Below, one piece after another: positions 8,382-16,638 of a DNA stretch of 64,000 nucleotides. Source of the DNA: Streptomyces fulvoviolaceus. GTDB lineage: Bacteria > Actinomycetota > Actinomycetes > Streptomycetales > Streptomycetaceae. The notes beneath the pieces are model-generated. The model was not told the DNA's origin, did no database searches, and saw only the letters and a program-made list of their open reading frames with translations. Positions within the stretch are counted from its first letter, which is position 1; each line of letters begins with the position of its first letter. The stretch is taken from contig NZ_JOEY01000024.1 of NCBI RefSeq assembly GCF_000718165.1, forward strand, positions 124,001 to 188,000. Direction: 5' to 3'. The position numbers were made by a program, and so were the translations under genes.

Positions 8382-8539
8382 GGCATCCCCCGATGTCGAT
8401 GCCCGGTCGGGCGTTCCGGGCGGTACCAGGTCAGCAGAGCCAGGGGCCGAGGGGGACGGCTGCGTCGCGAACTACCTACCCTTTGCGCAGACTTGACGCA
8501 CAGGGAGTCATACGGAGTGATGTGTGTCGATACGCCACG
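8382..8539 (-). promoter_or_regulatory. Probable promoter region of the peptidase-SARP pair with CGTATGAC direct repeats
   Basis: On the minus strand the 8-mer CGTATGAC occurs at 8546-8539 and again at 8514-8507, a spacing of 32 bp, i.e. the same helical face. A related CGTATCGAC lies between them. They sit upstream of the peptidase start (8381), which has a GGGGGAT ribosome-binding site. No confident -35/-10 pair was found. The repeats may be an operator. Confidence 0.4.
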
Positions 8540-9211
8540 TCATACGAACTCCACCTGAGTTTCCGCCGACAGCTGCGGATCCGCGGTGAACGCGTACACG
8601 GTCACCAGCCTCGGCGCCGCCTCCGCCACCAGCCGGAAGGCCGCCCGGCCCGACTTCAGCCGTACGGAGGCGACGCGGGCGTCCGTGTCGCGGCGCAGCA
8701 GCGTACCTCCCGTGGCGCGCAGGAAGACCTCGTCGGTGTGCGGACGGCCCTTGAGGAGGGTGCCCGCCGGCGTCGTCTTGCGGACGGTGACCGTGCAGGA
8801 CGTGTTGCCGTCGGCGGGGAGCTGCGGCATGCCGTCGGCCGGATGCCGGGCGGGGGCGTCGACCTCCAGGCGCAGGACGGCGCCGGTGTCCGTGGCGGCG
8901 ATCAGGCCGCTCAGGAGATCGGCGGCGGCCTCCACAGGGGTCAGGGGAAAGGGGAACGGGTCCCGGTGGACGGTCTCCACACCGCGCAGCCGGCCGTCGG
9001 TGCGGATCTCGTACGAGCCCGGCCGAGCGGTGAACTCGGCGGACGGCGGCCCGCCGGACTGCCGGACCAGTTCCTCCCCGTCGCGGGCGAGCGCTATCCA
9101 GTCGTGGCCCTCGGCCCGGGCCACCACGGTGTTCTCGGCCGCGTCGAGCTCCACCGGGAGCGTGGCGCCGACGGTGGACTCCGGGGGACGGGTCGGCGGG
9201 GGCTGTTCCAT
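8540..9211 (-). CDS. Hypothetical protein, last gene of the CIS operon
   Basis: A 223-residue protein with no recognisable family. It has no signal peptide and opens with a Pro-rich stretch. Residues ~15-80 form a beta-rich segment ending in SAEFTARPGSYEIRTDGRLRG that could be an Ig-like sandwich. Later segments (CTVTVRKTTPAGTLLKGRPHTDEVFLRATGGTL, AAFRLVAEAAPRLVTVYAFTADPQLSAETQVEFV) are also strand-rich. It follows the DUF6519 gene by 26 bp on the same strand, so it belongs to the CIS operon. Position suggests an accessory, fibre or cargo protein, but nothing in the sequence decides this. Confidence 0.65.
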   Translation of the reverse strand: MEQPPPTRPPESTVGATLPVELDAAENTVVARAEGHDWIALARDGEELVRQSGGPPSAEFTARPGSYEIRTDGRLRGVETVHRDPFPFPLTPVEAAADLLSGLIAATDTGAVLRLEVDAPARHPADGMPQLPADGNTSCTVTVRKTTPAGTLLKGRPHTDEVFLRATGGTLLRRDTDARVASVRLKSGRAAFRLVAEAAPRLVTVYAFTADPQLSAETQVEFV

Positions 9212-9237
9212 GGTGGGCCGCCTTTCGGAAGTCGTGG

Positions 9238-10332
9238 TCAGAACTCGAAGTCGAGGAGCAGGCCGTGCAGTTGGAGCTCACCGATCCCGCCGGCCCACAC
9301 GTACAGGGTGTAGGAGTAGGTCCTGTTGTCGACGACGTGGACGTTCTGCTCCCGGGGCACCCTCGCGGAGCGCCTGACCGGGGTGGGCCCGGAGACGCTC
9401 ACACTGTCGCCGCCGATGAACAGGCTGCTGGTGTCGGCGGGGTCGAGGGCGTTGCGTGCGAGGAGGATCAGCACGCTGCCGCTGCCGTTCGGCACGACGA
9501 TGTGATAGGTCAGGTTTCCCAGCCTGGCGCGATGGGGCAGCTGGAGGGGCAGGATGCCCACGGTGGTGATGTTGGCGGGCTTGCGGGCGAACAGCTTGGG
9601 GCCGGAAATCCCGGTCTCCCAGGCCGGGGACCCGGTGACCGTCGTGAACACGGGGTCGAGCGGCAGGTATCGAGTGGTCGGACCCAGGTCGAGAAAGGGC
9701 CGCCGCTCCTCGATCTCGTCGGCCTGGATCACCGCACCGCCCGCCACTCGGTTGAGCAGCGCGACCGGAGTGCAGAAGTGCCCCGCCGGGACGGCCGGCA
9801 GCGCGCTGCTGCCCTCGGCCACCCGGACCGCCACCTCGCGCTTCAGCCGTACGGCGGTCTCCACCCCGATCACCGGATTGACGATCTCGCCGTCCTCGGC
9901 CTGCCCCACCTCGCGCTCCCATACGTCGAGGTAGACCAGGTCGGAGCGGGCGGCCGCCGGGGTGGTGAGTGCCGGCAGCACGGCCACGCCGTCCCGGGCC
10001 GCTCTGGCCGGATCGGTCCACGGCTGGGCGCCGTACGTCGTCAGGTTCACCGGAATCCGCACCGGACGGCCGCCGACGACCGCCGGACCGGCCAGGAACT
10101 GGAAGTTGTTCGCGGTGCCCGTCGGCGAGAGCCGGAACGCGTACGTGGAGCTGCCGGACGCCACGCGGCAGACGCCGTCCGCGCCGACGGCCGCCAGACC
10201 GTCGTACACCTCCTGCCGGATCACGTCGTTCTGCTCGTTCCAGTCCGCGTCCACCAGCGGAACGCCCTGCTGCAGGCGTACGCCGACGTAACTCTTCTCC
10301 GGGTGGAAGGTATTGCGTGAGAAGTTGCCCAT
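9238..10332 (-). CDS. DUF6519-type CIS-associated protein
   Basis: A 364-residue protein opening MGNFSRNTFHPEKSYVGVRL and continuing QQGVPLVDADWNEQNDVIRQE. This is the signature of the DUF6519 domain found next to baseplate genes of contractile injection systems. The remainder is beta-rich (AGPAVVGGRPVRIPVNLT, LVYLDVWEREVGQAEDGEIVNPVIGVETAVRLKREVAVRVAEG, then RYLPLDPVFTTVTG) and ends in a sandwich-like YSYTLYVWAGGIGELQLHGLLLDFEF. It is likely an external baseplate or fibre-like component. The start ATG has GAGGGA 6 nt upstream. The gene follows the collar-like gene by 21 bp. Confidence 0.75.
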   Translation of the reverse strand: MGNFSRNTFHPEKSYVGVRLQQGVPLVDADWNEQNDVIRQEVYDGLAAVGADGVCRVASGSSTYAFRLSPTGTANNFQFLAGPAVVGGRPVRIPVNLTTYGAQPWTDPARAARDGVAVLPALTTPAAARSDLVYLDVWEREVGQAEDGEIVNPVIGVETAVRLKREVAVRVAEGSSALPAVPAGHFCTPVALLNRVAGGAVIQADEIEERRPFLDLGPTTRYLPLDPVFTTVTGSPAWETGISGPKLFARKPANITTVGILPLQLPHRARLGNLTYHIVVPNGSGSVLILLARNALDPADTSSLFIGGDSVSVSGPTPVRRSARVPREQNVHVVDNRTYSYTLYVWAGGIGELQLHGLLLDFEF

Positions 10333-10353
10333 GATCCCTCGTGTTCCTTCCCC

Positions 10354-10878
10354 TCAGAAGGTGAGCCGCAGGGTGCGCTGCAGACTGAAGCCGGCCTGCA
10401 TGTCGATGCGCGGGTGGATGCGATGGTTGATCAGCACACCGGAGTTCGCCGCGGCGGTGCCGCCGCCGAAGACGCCGAACTCGCGCAGCGACCAGGCGGC
10501 CGGCCCGCCGGGGATGTCGGCGGTGGTGAACTGGGCGGTGATCTCCAGCCGGTTGGTGAACACACCGCCCAGGTAGGTGATCTGACCTCCTGTCAGAGCC
10601 TGGCGGGCGGTCTCGGTGTAGAGCTGGCTGCGGGTGCGGCGGGCTGCCTCGGGCGGGACGGTGCCCGTGTCCCAGGACGGATCGCCGGTGCCGACCGCCC
10701 AGTAGGCGAGTCGGGCGCCCTGCGGGTCGCCCTTCACCAGCGCGGCCAGCAGTCTGCGCAGCCCGTCGACGATCAGGTTCTGCTGCCAGTCACGGCACCA
10801 CATCTGCCGTCCCGCGGCGTCGACGAGCACGTCCCGGTACTGTCCGGACGGTCCGCCGTCGATGGGTTGGTCGTCCAT
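10354..10878 (-). CDS. Tail-collar/fibre-like CIS baseplate protein
   Basis: A 174-residue protein. WCRDWQQNLIVDGLRRLLAALVKGD and AWSLREFGVFGG...SGVLINHRIHPRIDMQAGFSLQRTLRLTF resemble the N-terminal domain of phage tail-collar fibres and related baseplate attachment proteins (a conserved L-x-E-x-G-x-F then a basic P-x-I motif). The start ATG at 10878 has a strong GGAGGA site 6 nt upstream; longer open frames are out-of-phase spill from the gpI gene. It sits between the gpI-like gene and DUF6519, consistent with a fibre attachment role. Confidence 0.65.
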   Translation of the reverse strand: MDDQPIDGGPSGQYRDVLVDAAGRQMWCRDWQQNLIVDGLRRLLAALVKGDPQGARLAYWAVGTGDPSWDTGTVPPEAARRTRSQLYTETARQALTGGQITYLGGVFTNRLEITAQFTTADIPGGPAAWSLREFGVFGGGTAAANSGVLINHRIHPRIDMQAGFSLQRTLRLTF

Positions 10879-10889
10879 GGGCGTTCCTC

Positions 10890-12437
10890 CTACGAGATCC
10901 CGGTGTGCCAGCTGCGGGAGGCCGTGTCGGGCGGGCCGGCGGCCGTGTCCACCGAGCAGTGCGCGGCGGAGTTGGTGAGGAAGCGCCGCCAGCCCGCGAT
11001 GGCGTCGGCCCCCGTGTCCGAGCCCTCGCCGTACCGCTCCTCCTGGAGCAGTACGCCCCGGTCGCCCGCTTCCTCCGTCGCCATGGCGACGGCGTCGTAC
11101 TCCTCCTCGACCACCACACTCGGCATCAGCACGAACACCGCGCGGATGTTGACGGGCAGGAACTCCCGCAGGATCGCCCGGATCCGCTCCCACTCGGCCT
11201 GCAGCACGAAGGCCTCGGTGGCGACGTCCGGAACGATGTACACGCCGATGGTGTCCCGGGAGTACCAGGTGCGGTCGTCGCGGTCGTAACCGCCGTCGGC
11301 CCGGGGCCTGCCGCAGTCGTAGGAGTAGGCCGCCGTGTCGTCGATGAGGCGGTTGCGCAGCCGGTACATCGCCTGGGCGTCGGTGGTGTCCAGTGAACCG
11401 GGCGGCGCGGTGCGGTAGTCGAGATACGGCGGCCCGCCGTCGTGCGCGCGCGTGCTGCCGTCGGCGTACGCGGACCGGCCGCCCTCCACCGGCTCCAGAC
11501 GGCTCGTGTCGAAGACGGCCAGCACGTTGCGTACGAACTCGCGGACCTGGGCGTCCCAGCCGGTCAGCCGGTTGATCATGGCGGTGATGTTGGAGACGGT
11601 GCCGACCGTCCGGTAGAACTCCGGCGCGAACATCACCTCGCCGCGCTGGGCGTCCTCGTCCAGGTAGTCCTTCAGCCGCCAGCCGATGTGCCGGGCGAGG
11701 TACGGCAGCAGCCGGGCGTCCACCCGCCGCGGGTCGTGCAGCCCGGCCAGCTCCTCGACCTGGCCGCGCAGCAGATCGGCATGAGCCTCCACGATCTCCA
11801 CGAAACGCTGCAGCTGCCCCTTGTCCGCGTCCTCGCGGGCCACGGTGAACGGTGCCGGCGAGACGGTGTCGCGGACCCGGTCGGCCTGCGGCAGCGCGGC
11901 GAACAGGGCCGTGCCGTAGCGGCCGGTGGCGAGCGCGGAGGCCTGGGTGGCACGGCTGTAGAGGCCGGAGGCGGCGGCGAAGGCCGTGTAGTAGTAGCGC
12001 GTGCCCGGCAACACCCCGTCACCGTCGATGATTTCGGCGGTGGTGGCGAGCGGTGTGCCGTCGGCGGCGGTGGTACGGCGGATCAGGCCCACCAGGTGCC
12101 GGTCGCGTGGCGTGCCCCGGTAGCGGAAGAACCGGGTGGTGGCGACGAGGGTGCCCGCCTCCCACTCGCTGCGGGTCTCCTCGACGTCGGCCGGGAAGTC
12201 CGCGCTGTCGTGCACCAGCACTCCGTCGGTGAGGTCGGCGGTCGCCGCCGGGACGGGGACCCAGCCGCGGCGGGCGGTGCCGGGGAAGCGGCGCTCGCGG
12301 CGCAGCACCCGGATCCGTACGGCAGGATCGGACACGTTCCAGGACAGCCGGACCGCCGGGCCCAGCGGGTCCGTGCAGGCGGTGAAGCCCAGCGCCGCTA
12401 GATCCACGACTGGGTTCATTGCGGTCATGGCGTTCAT
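10890..12437 (-). CDS. Baseplate wedge protein, phage tail protein I (gpI)-like
   Basis: A 515-residue protein. Residues ~10-185 look like a fibronectin-type segment (AVRLSWNVSD...GTRYYYTAFAAASGLYSRATQASALATGRYG). Residues ~200-330 match the P2 gpI-like baseplate domain (AHADLLRGQVEELAGLHDPRRVDARLLPYLARHIGW...FAPEFYRTVGTVSNITAMINRLTGWDAQVREFVRNVLAV). The C-terminal part is unassigned. Its ATG overlaps the stop of the gpJ gene by 4 bp, so the wedge partners gpJ and gpI are translationally coupled, as in phage P2 and other CIS loci. Confidence 0.85.
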   Translation of the reverse strand: MNAMTAMNPVVDLAALGFTACTDPLGPAVRLSWNVSDPAVRIRVLRRERRFPGTARRGWVPVPAATADLTDGVLVHDSADFPADVEETRSEWEAGTLVATTRFFRYRGTPRDRHLVGLIRRTTAADGTPLATTAEIIDGDGVLPGTRYYYTAFAAASGLYSRATQASALATGRYGTALFAALPQADRVRDTVSPAPFTVAREDADKGQLQRFVEIVEAHADLLRGQVEELAGLHDPRRVDARLLPYLARHIGWRLKDYLDEDAQRGEVMFAPEFYRTVGTVSNITAMINRLTGWDAQVREFVRNVLAVFDTSRLEPVEGGRSAYADGSTRAHDGGPPYLDYRTAPPGSLDTTDAQAMYRLRNRLIDDTAAYSYDCGRPRADGGYDRDDRTWYSRDTIGVYIVPDVATEAFVLQAEWERIRAILREFLPVNIRAVFVLMPSVVVEEEYDAVAMATEEAGDRGVLLQEERYGEGSDTGADAIAGWRRFLTNSAAHCSVDTAAGPPDTASRSWHTGIS

Positions 12438-13942
12438 GCCAGGCCGCCCTCGGCCTTCACCTGGAGGAGACCCGCCGTGGGGAACTCCCGGGGCTGGAGC
12501 TGGATCAGCCCGGCCGCCGCGGCCGCCGGGTCCACCTGCTCACCCGGAGGATCCGAGCGCACCCCGGCGAAGGTGGTGACCTGCGCGTACGCCACTCCGG
12601 CCCGGCTCTCCACCGCTTCGTAGATCTTGCTGAGGTAGAAGCTCTGCCCGAACTCGATCCGCTCGACGTCGAAGAGCGCGCCGAGCGCGTCCCTGACCCG
12701 GCTGCGCACGTCGTCCCGGTAGTAGGTCGGCTCGACGCCGACCGTCACCGCGAGGTCGATCCGCACGAACACCGGCTGCCTGACCGACACCAGGGTGGTC
12801 ACCATCGCCCGCTCGGACAGCTGGGTCAGCACCTGGGCGCGCAGCCGGTCGGTGGGCGCGGCGCCGGCGGAGTCCACCACGTACACGTCCACGTGGTTCC
12901 AGGACGGCGACACGGCGATCGCCCGGGTCACACCGGGGACGTTCTCGGTGAGCGCCGCGTAGTCGGTGGCGGTGACCGCCCGCTGCCCGCTGCGGAAGAC
13001 GTACGGCGCGAGCGCGCGGGCGTGCTCGATCGACTCGCGCTCCGCACCACCGGACGCCGCCAGCCGATTGACCACGGTGACAGGGGAGTTGACGCCGGAC
13101 TTGGCGACCGTGACGGTGCCCGCCCCGACGTTGCCGCGCTGCCCGCCGCCGATCAGATAGGTGGCCCGGACGGTCGCTCCGGCGGGCGGGACACGGCCGT
13201 AGGTGGCGTCGCCGAAGACCAGTTCGGCGTTGTCCTCGGCGTCGATCCGCACCACGTAGTGCGGGTCCGCCGAGCGGCTGCGCAGCAACGTCCCGCGCCT
13301 CTGCCAGCGCTCGAAGCCGCCGCCCGCGTCCACCTCCACGGCCAGGTACTCCTGGGAGTCCGGGTCGCGCGGCAGCAGCACCGGGTGCTGGGCGAGCCGG
13401 AAGCCCTGGCCCGCGTCGCCGGTGGCGGTGCCCAGTGTCTCGTCGGCGATCTGCTGGGCGTTCACGCAGGTCAGGGTGGCGGTCACGGTACCGCCGGAAC
13501 CGTCCCGGGGCACCGATAGGGGCACGGGCGGCACCGGCAGATAGCTGAACTCCGTCGGGGGCCTGCCGGGCGCGGCCTCGGTGGCGAAGCGGGCGGCGGG
13601 CCGGACGACCAGCGGGGCGACGGTGTCGTTGCGGGCGGTGACGGTCAGTTCGACGGCGGCCGGGGCGGGGGTGGAGAGGGCGTAGCCGATCAGGCCCAAC
13701 AGGTCGATGACGCTGCGGCGTTCGACGGCGGTGGCGAGGAACGCCTCGTTCGCGATCCGGTCCTGGTAGTAGAGCAGTACGTCGCCGACCTGGGCGAACA
13801 GTTCCAGCAGCAGTCGTCCTAGGTCGTTCTCCGAACGGTCCGTCCACTCCGGCAACTTGAGCGCGGCGGTGTCGAGGAGGGAGACGAGCAGCGCGTCGTA
13901 GTCACGCTGGGTGTAGTCGAAGATCCCGGGGTCGGTGGCCAT
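12434..13942 (-). CDS. Baseplate J/gp47-like wedge protein
   Basis: A 502-residue protein starting MATDPGIFDYTQRDYDALLVSLL. Hallmarks of the baseplate J family are WTDRSENDLGRLLLELFAQVGDVLLYYQDRIANEAFLATAVERRSVIDLLGLIGY near the N-terminus and the central ELVFGDATYGRVPPAGATVRATYLIGGGQRGNVGAGTV. It forms the wedge ring with gpI and gp25 around the spike. The start ATG at 13942 lies 5 nt from the gp25 stop. A longer open frame upstream overlaps gp25 and is not used. Confidence 0.9.
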   Translation of the reverse strand: MATDPGIFDYTQRDYDALLVSLLDTAALKLPEWTDRSENDLGRLLLELFAQVGDVLLYYQDRIANEAFLATAVERRSVIDLLGLIGYALSTPAPAAVELTVTARNDTVAPLVVRPAARFATEAAPGRPPTEFSYLPVPPVPLSVPRDGSGGTVTATLTCVNAQQIADETLGTATGDAGQGFRLAQHPVLLPRDPDSQEYLAVEVDAGGGFERWQRRGTLLRSRSADPHYVVRIDAEDNAELVFGDATYGRVPPAGATVRATYLIGGGQRGNVGAGTVTVAKSGVNSPVTVVNRLAASGGAERESIEHARALAPYVFRSGQRAVTATDYAALTENVPGVTRAIAVSPSWNHVDVYVVDSAGAAPTDRLRAQVLTQLSERAMVTTLVSVRQPVFVRIDLAVTVGVEPTYYRDDVRSRVRDALGALFDVERIEFGQSFYLSKIYEAVESRAGVAYAQVTTFAGVRSDPPGEQVDPAAAAAGLIQLQPREFPTAGLLQVKAEGGLA

Positions 13943-13947
13943 GGCGG

Positions 13948-14328
13948 TCAGCCGATCGGGATGACGGCCGACTGCAGGCCGGGCCGGGTGGAGTCCAGGT
14001 AGAGCACGCGCAGCCGCAGCACGCCCGGTTCGGTCTCGATCACGCTGACCTCCTGCGGGAGCACGCGCGGCTCGAAGCGGAGCAGTGCGCGGGTGATCTG
14101 GTGCCGGGCGATGGCGACCATGCCGTCGTCGACGTTCTCCTGGAACAACTGCGTGACGCCCCCGCCGTACTCCCGCAGCATCGGCCGCTCGCCGATCCGG
14201 GTGAGCAGCAGCCGTACGACGTTCTCGCGCAGTTTGTCGGCACCGGCGGAGACGGCGATGCCGCCGGTACGCGGATCCACACGGAAGGGAAACGCCACGC
14301 CGCGGATGGCAGCGCTGTCTTCGGGCAT
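13948..14328 (-). CDS. GPW/gp25 family baseplate wedge protein
   Basis: A 126-residue protein of normal gp25 length. The family core is intact: GVAFPFRVDPRTGGIAVSAGADKLRENVVRLLLTRIGERPMLREYGGGV, then ALLRFEPRVLPQEVSVIETEPGVLRLRVLYLDS. The EPRV segment is the conserved motif of gp25-like lysozyme-fold wedge proteins, structural in function rather than enzymatic. It lies between the PAAR-like gene and gpJ with gaps of 18 and 5 bp. Confidence 0.92.
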   Translation of the reverse strand: MPEDSAAIRGVAFPFRVDPRTGGIAVSAGADKLRENVVRLLLTRIGERPMLREYGGGVTQLFQENVDDGMVAIARHQITRALLRFEPRVLPQEVSVIETEPGVLRLRVLYLDSTRPGLQSAVIPIG

Positions 14329-14346
14329 GAGGGCTCGCTTTCCGGG

Positions 14347-14694
14347 TCAGTCGGCCGTGAGTACGTCCTGGGCGGCGTCGGTCACCAGCCAGGAATTGCC
14401 GGGTACGCCGTCGGTCGTGCCCTTGGCGGTGGCGAGCAGCACGGGCTTGTCGTCGATGTACAGGACTTTCGACGTGCTGCCCTCGGACTGGTCCAGGATC
14501 AGCGTGCACTGCTTCTGGCCCTTGCTCGGGTCGTTCTGGATGCACTTCGCGTCGACCGTCGAACCGGCCAACGTATCGGCGGAGACGCTCTTTTCGGCCA
14601 CCTGCAGCACCGCGTGGACCGCGGTGGCGACCACCGACACGGTGCCGTGGTGTTCACACGCCACGGACGACCCCTCGGTCACGACGCTGTCCAT
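14347..14694 (-). CDS. Probable PAAR-like spike-tip protein
   Basis: A 115-residue protein immediately after gpV (3-bp gap). It is hydrophilic and beta-rich. It opens VVTEGSSVACEHHGTVSV and has a further Cys pair (VDAKCIQNDPSKGQKQC) and a C-terminal NSWLVTDAAQDVLTA. The Cys/His set near the N-terminus and Cys residues later could bind a metal, as in PAAR and DUF4280 tip proteins that cap the spike. Canonical PAAR glycine motifs are weak, so the call rests on size, Cys/His pattern and location. Confidence 0.5.
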   Translation of the reverse strand: MDSVVTEGSSVACEHHGTVSVVATAVHAVLQVAEKSVSADTLAGSTVDAKCIQNDPSKGQKQCTLILDQSEGSTSKVLYIDDKPVLLATAKGTTDGVPGNSWLVTDAAQDVLTAD

Positions 14695-14697
14695 CCC

Positions 14698-15201
14698 TCA
14701 CCCCTTCTTGATCTCGACCTTGGCGGCAGTGATCCGCACGCTCTGACCGCTCGCGTCGATGACGAGCCCCTTCGCGCACTTGATCAGCACCCCGTCGGCG
14801 CTCAGCTCGATGCGGTTGCCGGACGTGTCGGCGACCGTGATCCGTTCCTCGCCGTCGCGGTCGTCGAGCACGATCAGATGCCCGGACGCCGTCCTCACGA
14901 CCCGCTTGTCCGGCGAATCCGCCTCCGGAGGCAGCCCGCCCTGCGGGAACCATGTACCGATCCACACCGGGGCGGCCGGGTCGCCGTTCTCGAAGGCGAT
15001 CCACACCTTCGCCCCGACGGGCGGCACGAAGAAGTGCCCGTACGGCAGGCAGGGCCGGGCGAGTGCGTCGGCCTCGGGGCCGTCGACGTCGTAGACGGCG
15101 GGAACGCCGACCATAAGCCGGCCGTTCTCACGCACGTCGGTGACGGTTCCCGCGTACAGCCCGGGAAATAGGGCGGTCGTTCCCCCTGCGGTGTCGAACA
15201 C
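14698..15201 (-). CDS. Baseplate spike protein gpV-like (VgrG C-terminal/gp5 needle)
   Basis: A ~167-residue protein with the OB-fold of gpV/gp5 (LYAGTVTDVRENGRLMVGVPAVYDVDGPEADALARPCLPYGHFFVPPVGAKVWIAFENGDPAAPVWIGTWFP). After it comes a short beta-helical needle (GHLIVLDDRDGEERITVADTSGNRIELSADGVLIKCAKGLVIDASGQSVRITAAKVEIKKG). I chose GTG 15201 because a perfect GGAGGTGA lies 5 nt upstream. GTG 15210, overlapping the gpD stop by 4 bp, is the alternative. With gpD it makes a two-gene VgrG equivalent. Confidence 0.88.
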   Translation of the reverse strand: MFDTAGGTTALFPGLYAGTVTDVRENGRLMVGVPAVYDVDGPEADALARPCLPYGHFFVPPVGAKVWIAFENGDPAAPVWIGTWFPQGGLPPEADSPDKRVVRTASGHLIVLDDRDGEERITVADTSGNRIELSADGVLIKCAKGLVIDASGQSVRITAAKVEIKKG

Positions 15202-15206
15202 TGCTG

Positions 15207-16304
15207 TCACCTCCGTGCCATGAACGCGGTCGTGTACGAGCGGGCCATGACGTCCACCTCGTGCCGGACCCGAGCGAGGTACCAGTCGCCGGACCAGCGG
15301 CCGCCGAAGCCGCTGAGCCTGACCCGTCTGCGGGGCTGGAACAGCACGTTGCCCGCCGCGCGGCCGGTCGCGGTCTGGCCGAAGCGCCGGGCCCGGTCGC
15401 CGAGCACCGAGGAACGGTCGGACGGTGTGCGGGAGGCGGCCCCGGCCAGGCGTTCCCGGGTACGCCAGTTCTCGGTGAGCCGGGCCCGGACCGGGGCGCC
15501 GGCGAGCAGGATCGCCGCGGCCCACTCGCTGCCCTTGCCCAGGGCGACCAGCCGGGTGGGGTCCGGTACCCAGCCGGTGTCGGCCCCCGTCACCGAGGTC
15601 TGCTCGGTCTCGACCCGGTCGCCGGTCTGCGGGTCGGTGGTGACCAGCCGCTCCTTCGGATCGGTGGCGAAGGCGTCGAAGGCGGTCTCCAGATCCAGGA
15701 CGTTCAGATTGTGGACGAGCTGCTGCGCGATCGGCGGATCGGCCAGCAGCGTCCGGGTGGCCACGAAGTCGAGCAGGTCGCGGGGTCCCGAGTGGTCCAC
15801 CGAGACCTTGCAGTCGTAGGCGTCGGCCAGTCGGTGCAGCAGCGCCAGGTCGGTCTCCTCGACCTGCTGCAGCGGCCGGTCCTCGTCGAACACCGGGTCC
15901 GCGCCGGGTGCGATGCGGCCCGGCGCCATGCCGCCCGCGAGCGCGACCTCCCGGACGACGGTGCTGAGCGTGGTGTTCCACCAGCGTTTGGTACGGGGCT
16001 TCAGCGCCAGCCCGGCCAGGCCGTCCACCGCCTCGACCACGACCCGGGCGGCGCCCAGCCGGGCGAAGGAGCACCGCACCGAGGTGACGGTGCCCCGGAA
16101 CAGGCGGGCGTGGGCGGACCGGCTGCCCAGGTCGATCTCCACCGGCAGCCCCTCGTGCAGGATGTCGGGCAGCGCGAGGGACCGGTCGTGGAAGGTGAGC
16201 GTGGCCAGGTCGGCCCGCAGGTCGCTCTCCTCGACCTCGACCCGGGCGACCAGGTTGCTCGCGTCCTGACCGGCGATGCGCACGCTCAGGTGGATGTCGG
16301 CCAT
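15207..16304 (-). CDS. Phage late control gene D (gpD)/VgrG N-terminal-like hub protein
   Basis: A 365-residue protein starting MADIHLSVRIAGQDASNLVARVEVEE. The gpD/VgrG hub fold is seen in LRADLATLTFHDRSLALPDILHEGLPVEIDLGS...LFRGTVTSVRCSFARLGAARVVVEAVDGLAGLALKPRTKRWWNTTLSTVVREVALAGGM and DLALLHRLADAYDCKVSVDHSGPRDLLDFVA. It forms the trimeric hub to which the gpV needle attaches. In Afp and PVC these parts are fused as Afp8; here they are separate genes as in phage P2. Confidence 0.88.
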   Translation of the reverse strand: MADIHLSVRIAGQDASNLVARVEVEESDLRADLATLTFHDRSLALPDILHEGLPVEIDLGSRSAHARLFRGTVTSVRCSFARLGAARVVVEAVDGLAGLALKPRTKRWWNTTLSTVVREVALAGGMAPGRIAPGADPVFDEDRPLQQVEETDLALLHRLADAYDCKVSVDHSGPRDLLDFVATRTLLADPPIAQQLVHNLNVLDLETAFDAFATDPKERLVTTDPQTGDRVETEQTSVTGADTGWVPDPTRLVALGKGSEWAAAILLAGAPVRARLTENWRTRERLAGAASRTPSDRSSVLGDRARRFGQTATGRAAGNVLFQPRRRVRLSGFGGRWSGDWYLARVRHEVDVMARSYTTAFMARR

Positions 16305-16311
16305 GGCGGCA

Positions 16312-16623
16312 TCAGGCCCGCTCGATCCGGGTCGCGTCGTCCGCCGACGGGACCAGCAGCAGATCGCCGGGCCGGTAACTGTCGGGCAGGCGGCCCGAGT
16401 TGGCGTCGAGCAGCGCCCAGTACAGGTCTTCGCGGCCGAGGGTGCGCAGGGCCAGCAGGTCGACGGTGTCATAGCCGGTCCAGCGGTGCCTGCGGGCGGT
16501 GGCGGGATCGGCGGGGGCGGGCAGGGCGCGCCGCACGGGCAGCGAGCGGGTCGTGCCCCGGGTGGCGTGGCGCACCTCCAGTGCCTCCATGCCCCGATAG
16601 CGGGAAAGCGGGCCGACGGCCAT
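16312..16623 (-). CDS. Small LysM/gpX-like tail hub protein
   Basis: A 103-residue protein. The C-terminal half HRWTGYDTVDLLALRTLGREDLYWALLDANSGRLPDSYRPGDLLLVPS is a LysM-like fold of the kind found in phage tail protein X, which binds the hub. ATG 16623 is preferred because GAGGAG lies 8 nt upstream; ATG 16629 is only 2 nt from that site. It lies between the CIS_tube-like gene and gpD, the position of the LysM hub component in CIS loci. Confidence 0.75.
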   Translation of the reverse strand: MAVGPLSRYRGMEALEVRHATRGTTRSLPVRRALPAPADPATARRHRWTGYDTVDLLALRTLGREDLYWALLDANSGRLPDSYRPGDLLLVPSADDATRIERA

Positions 16624-16638
16624 GGGCATGACTCCTCA

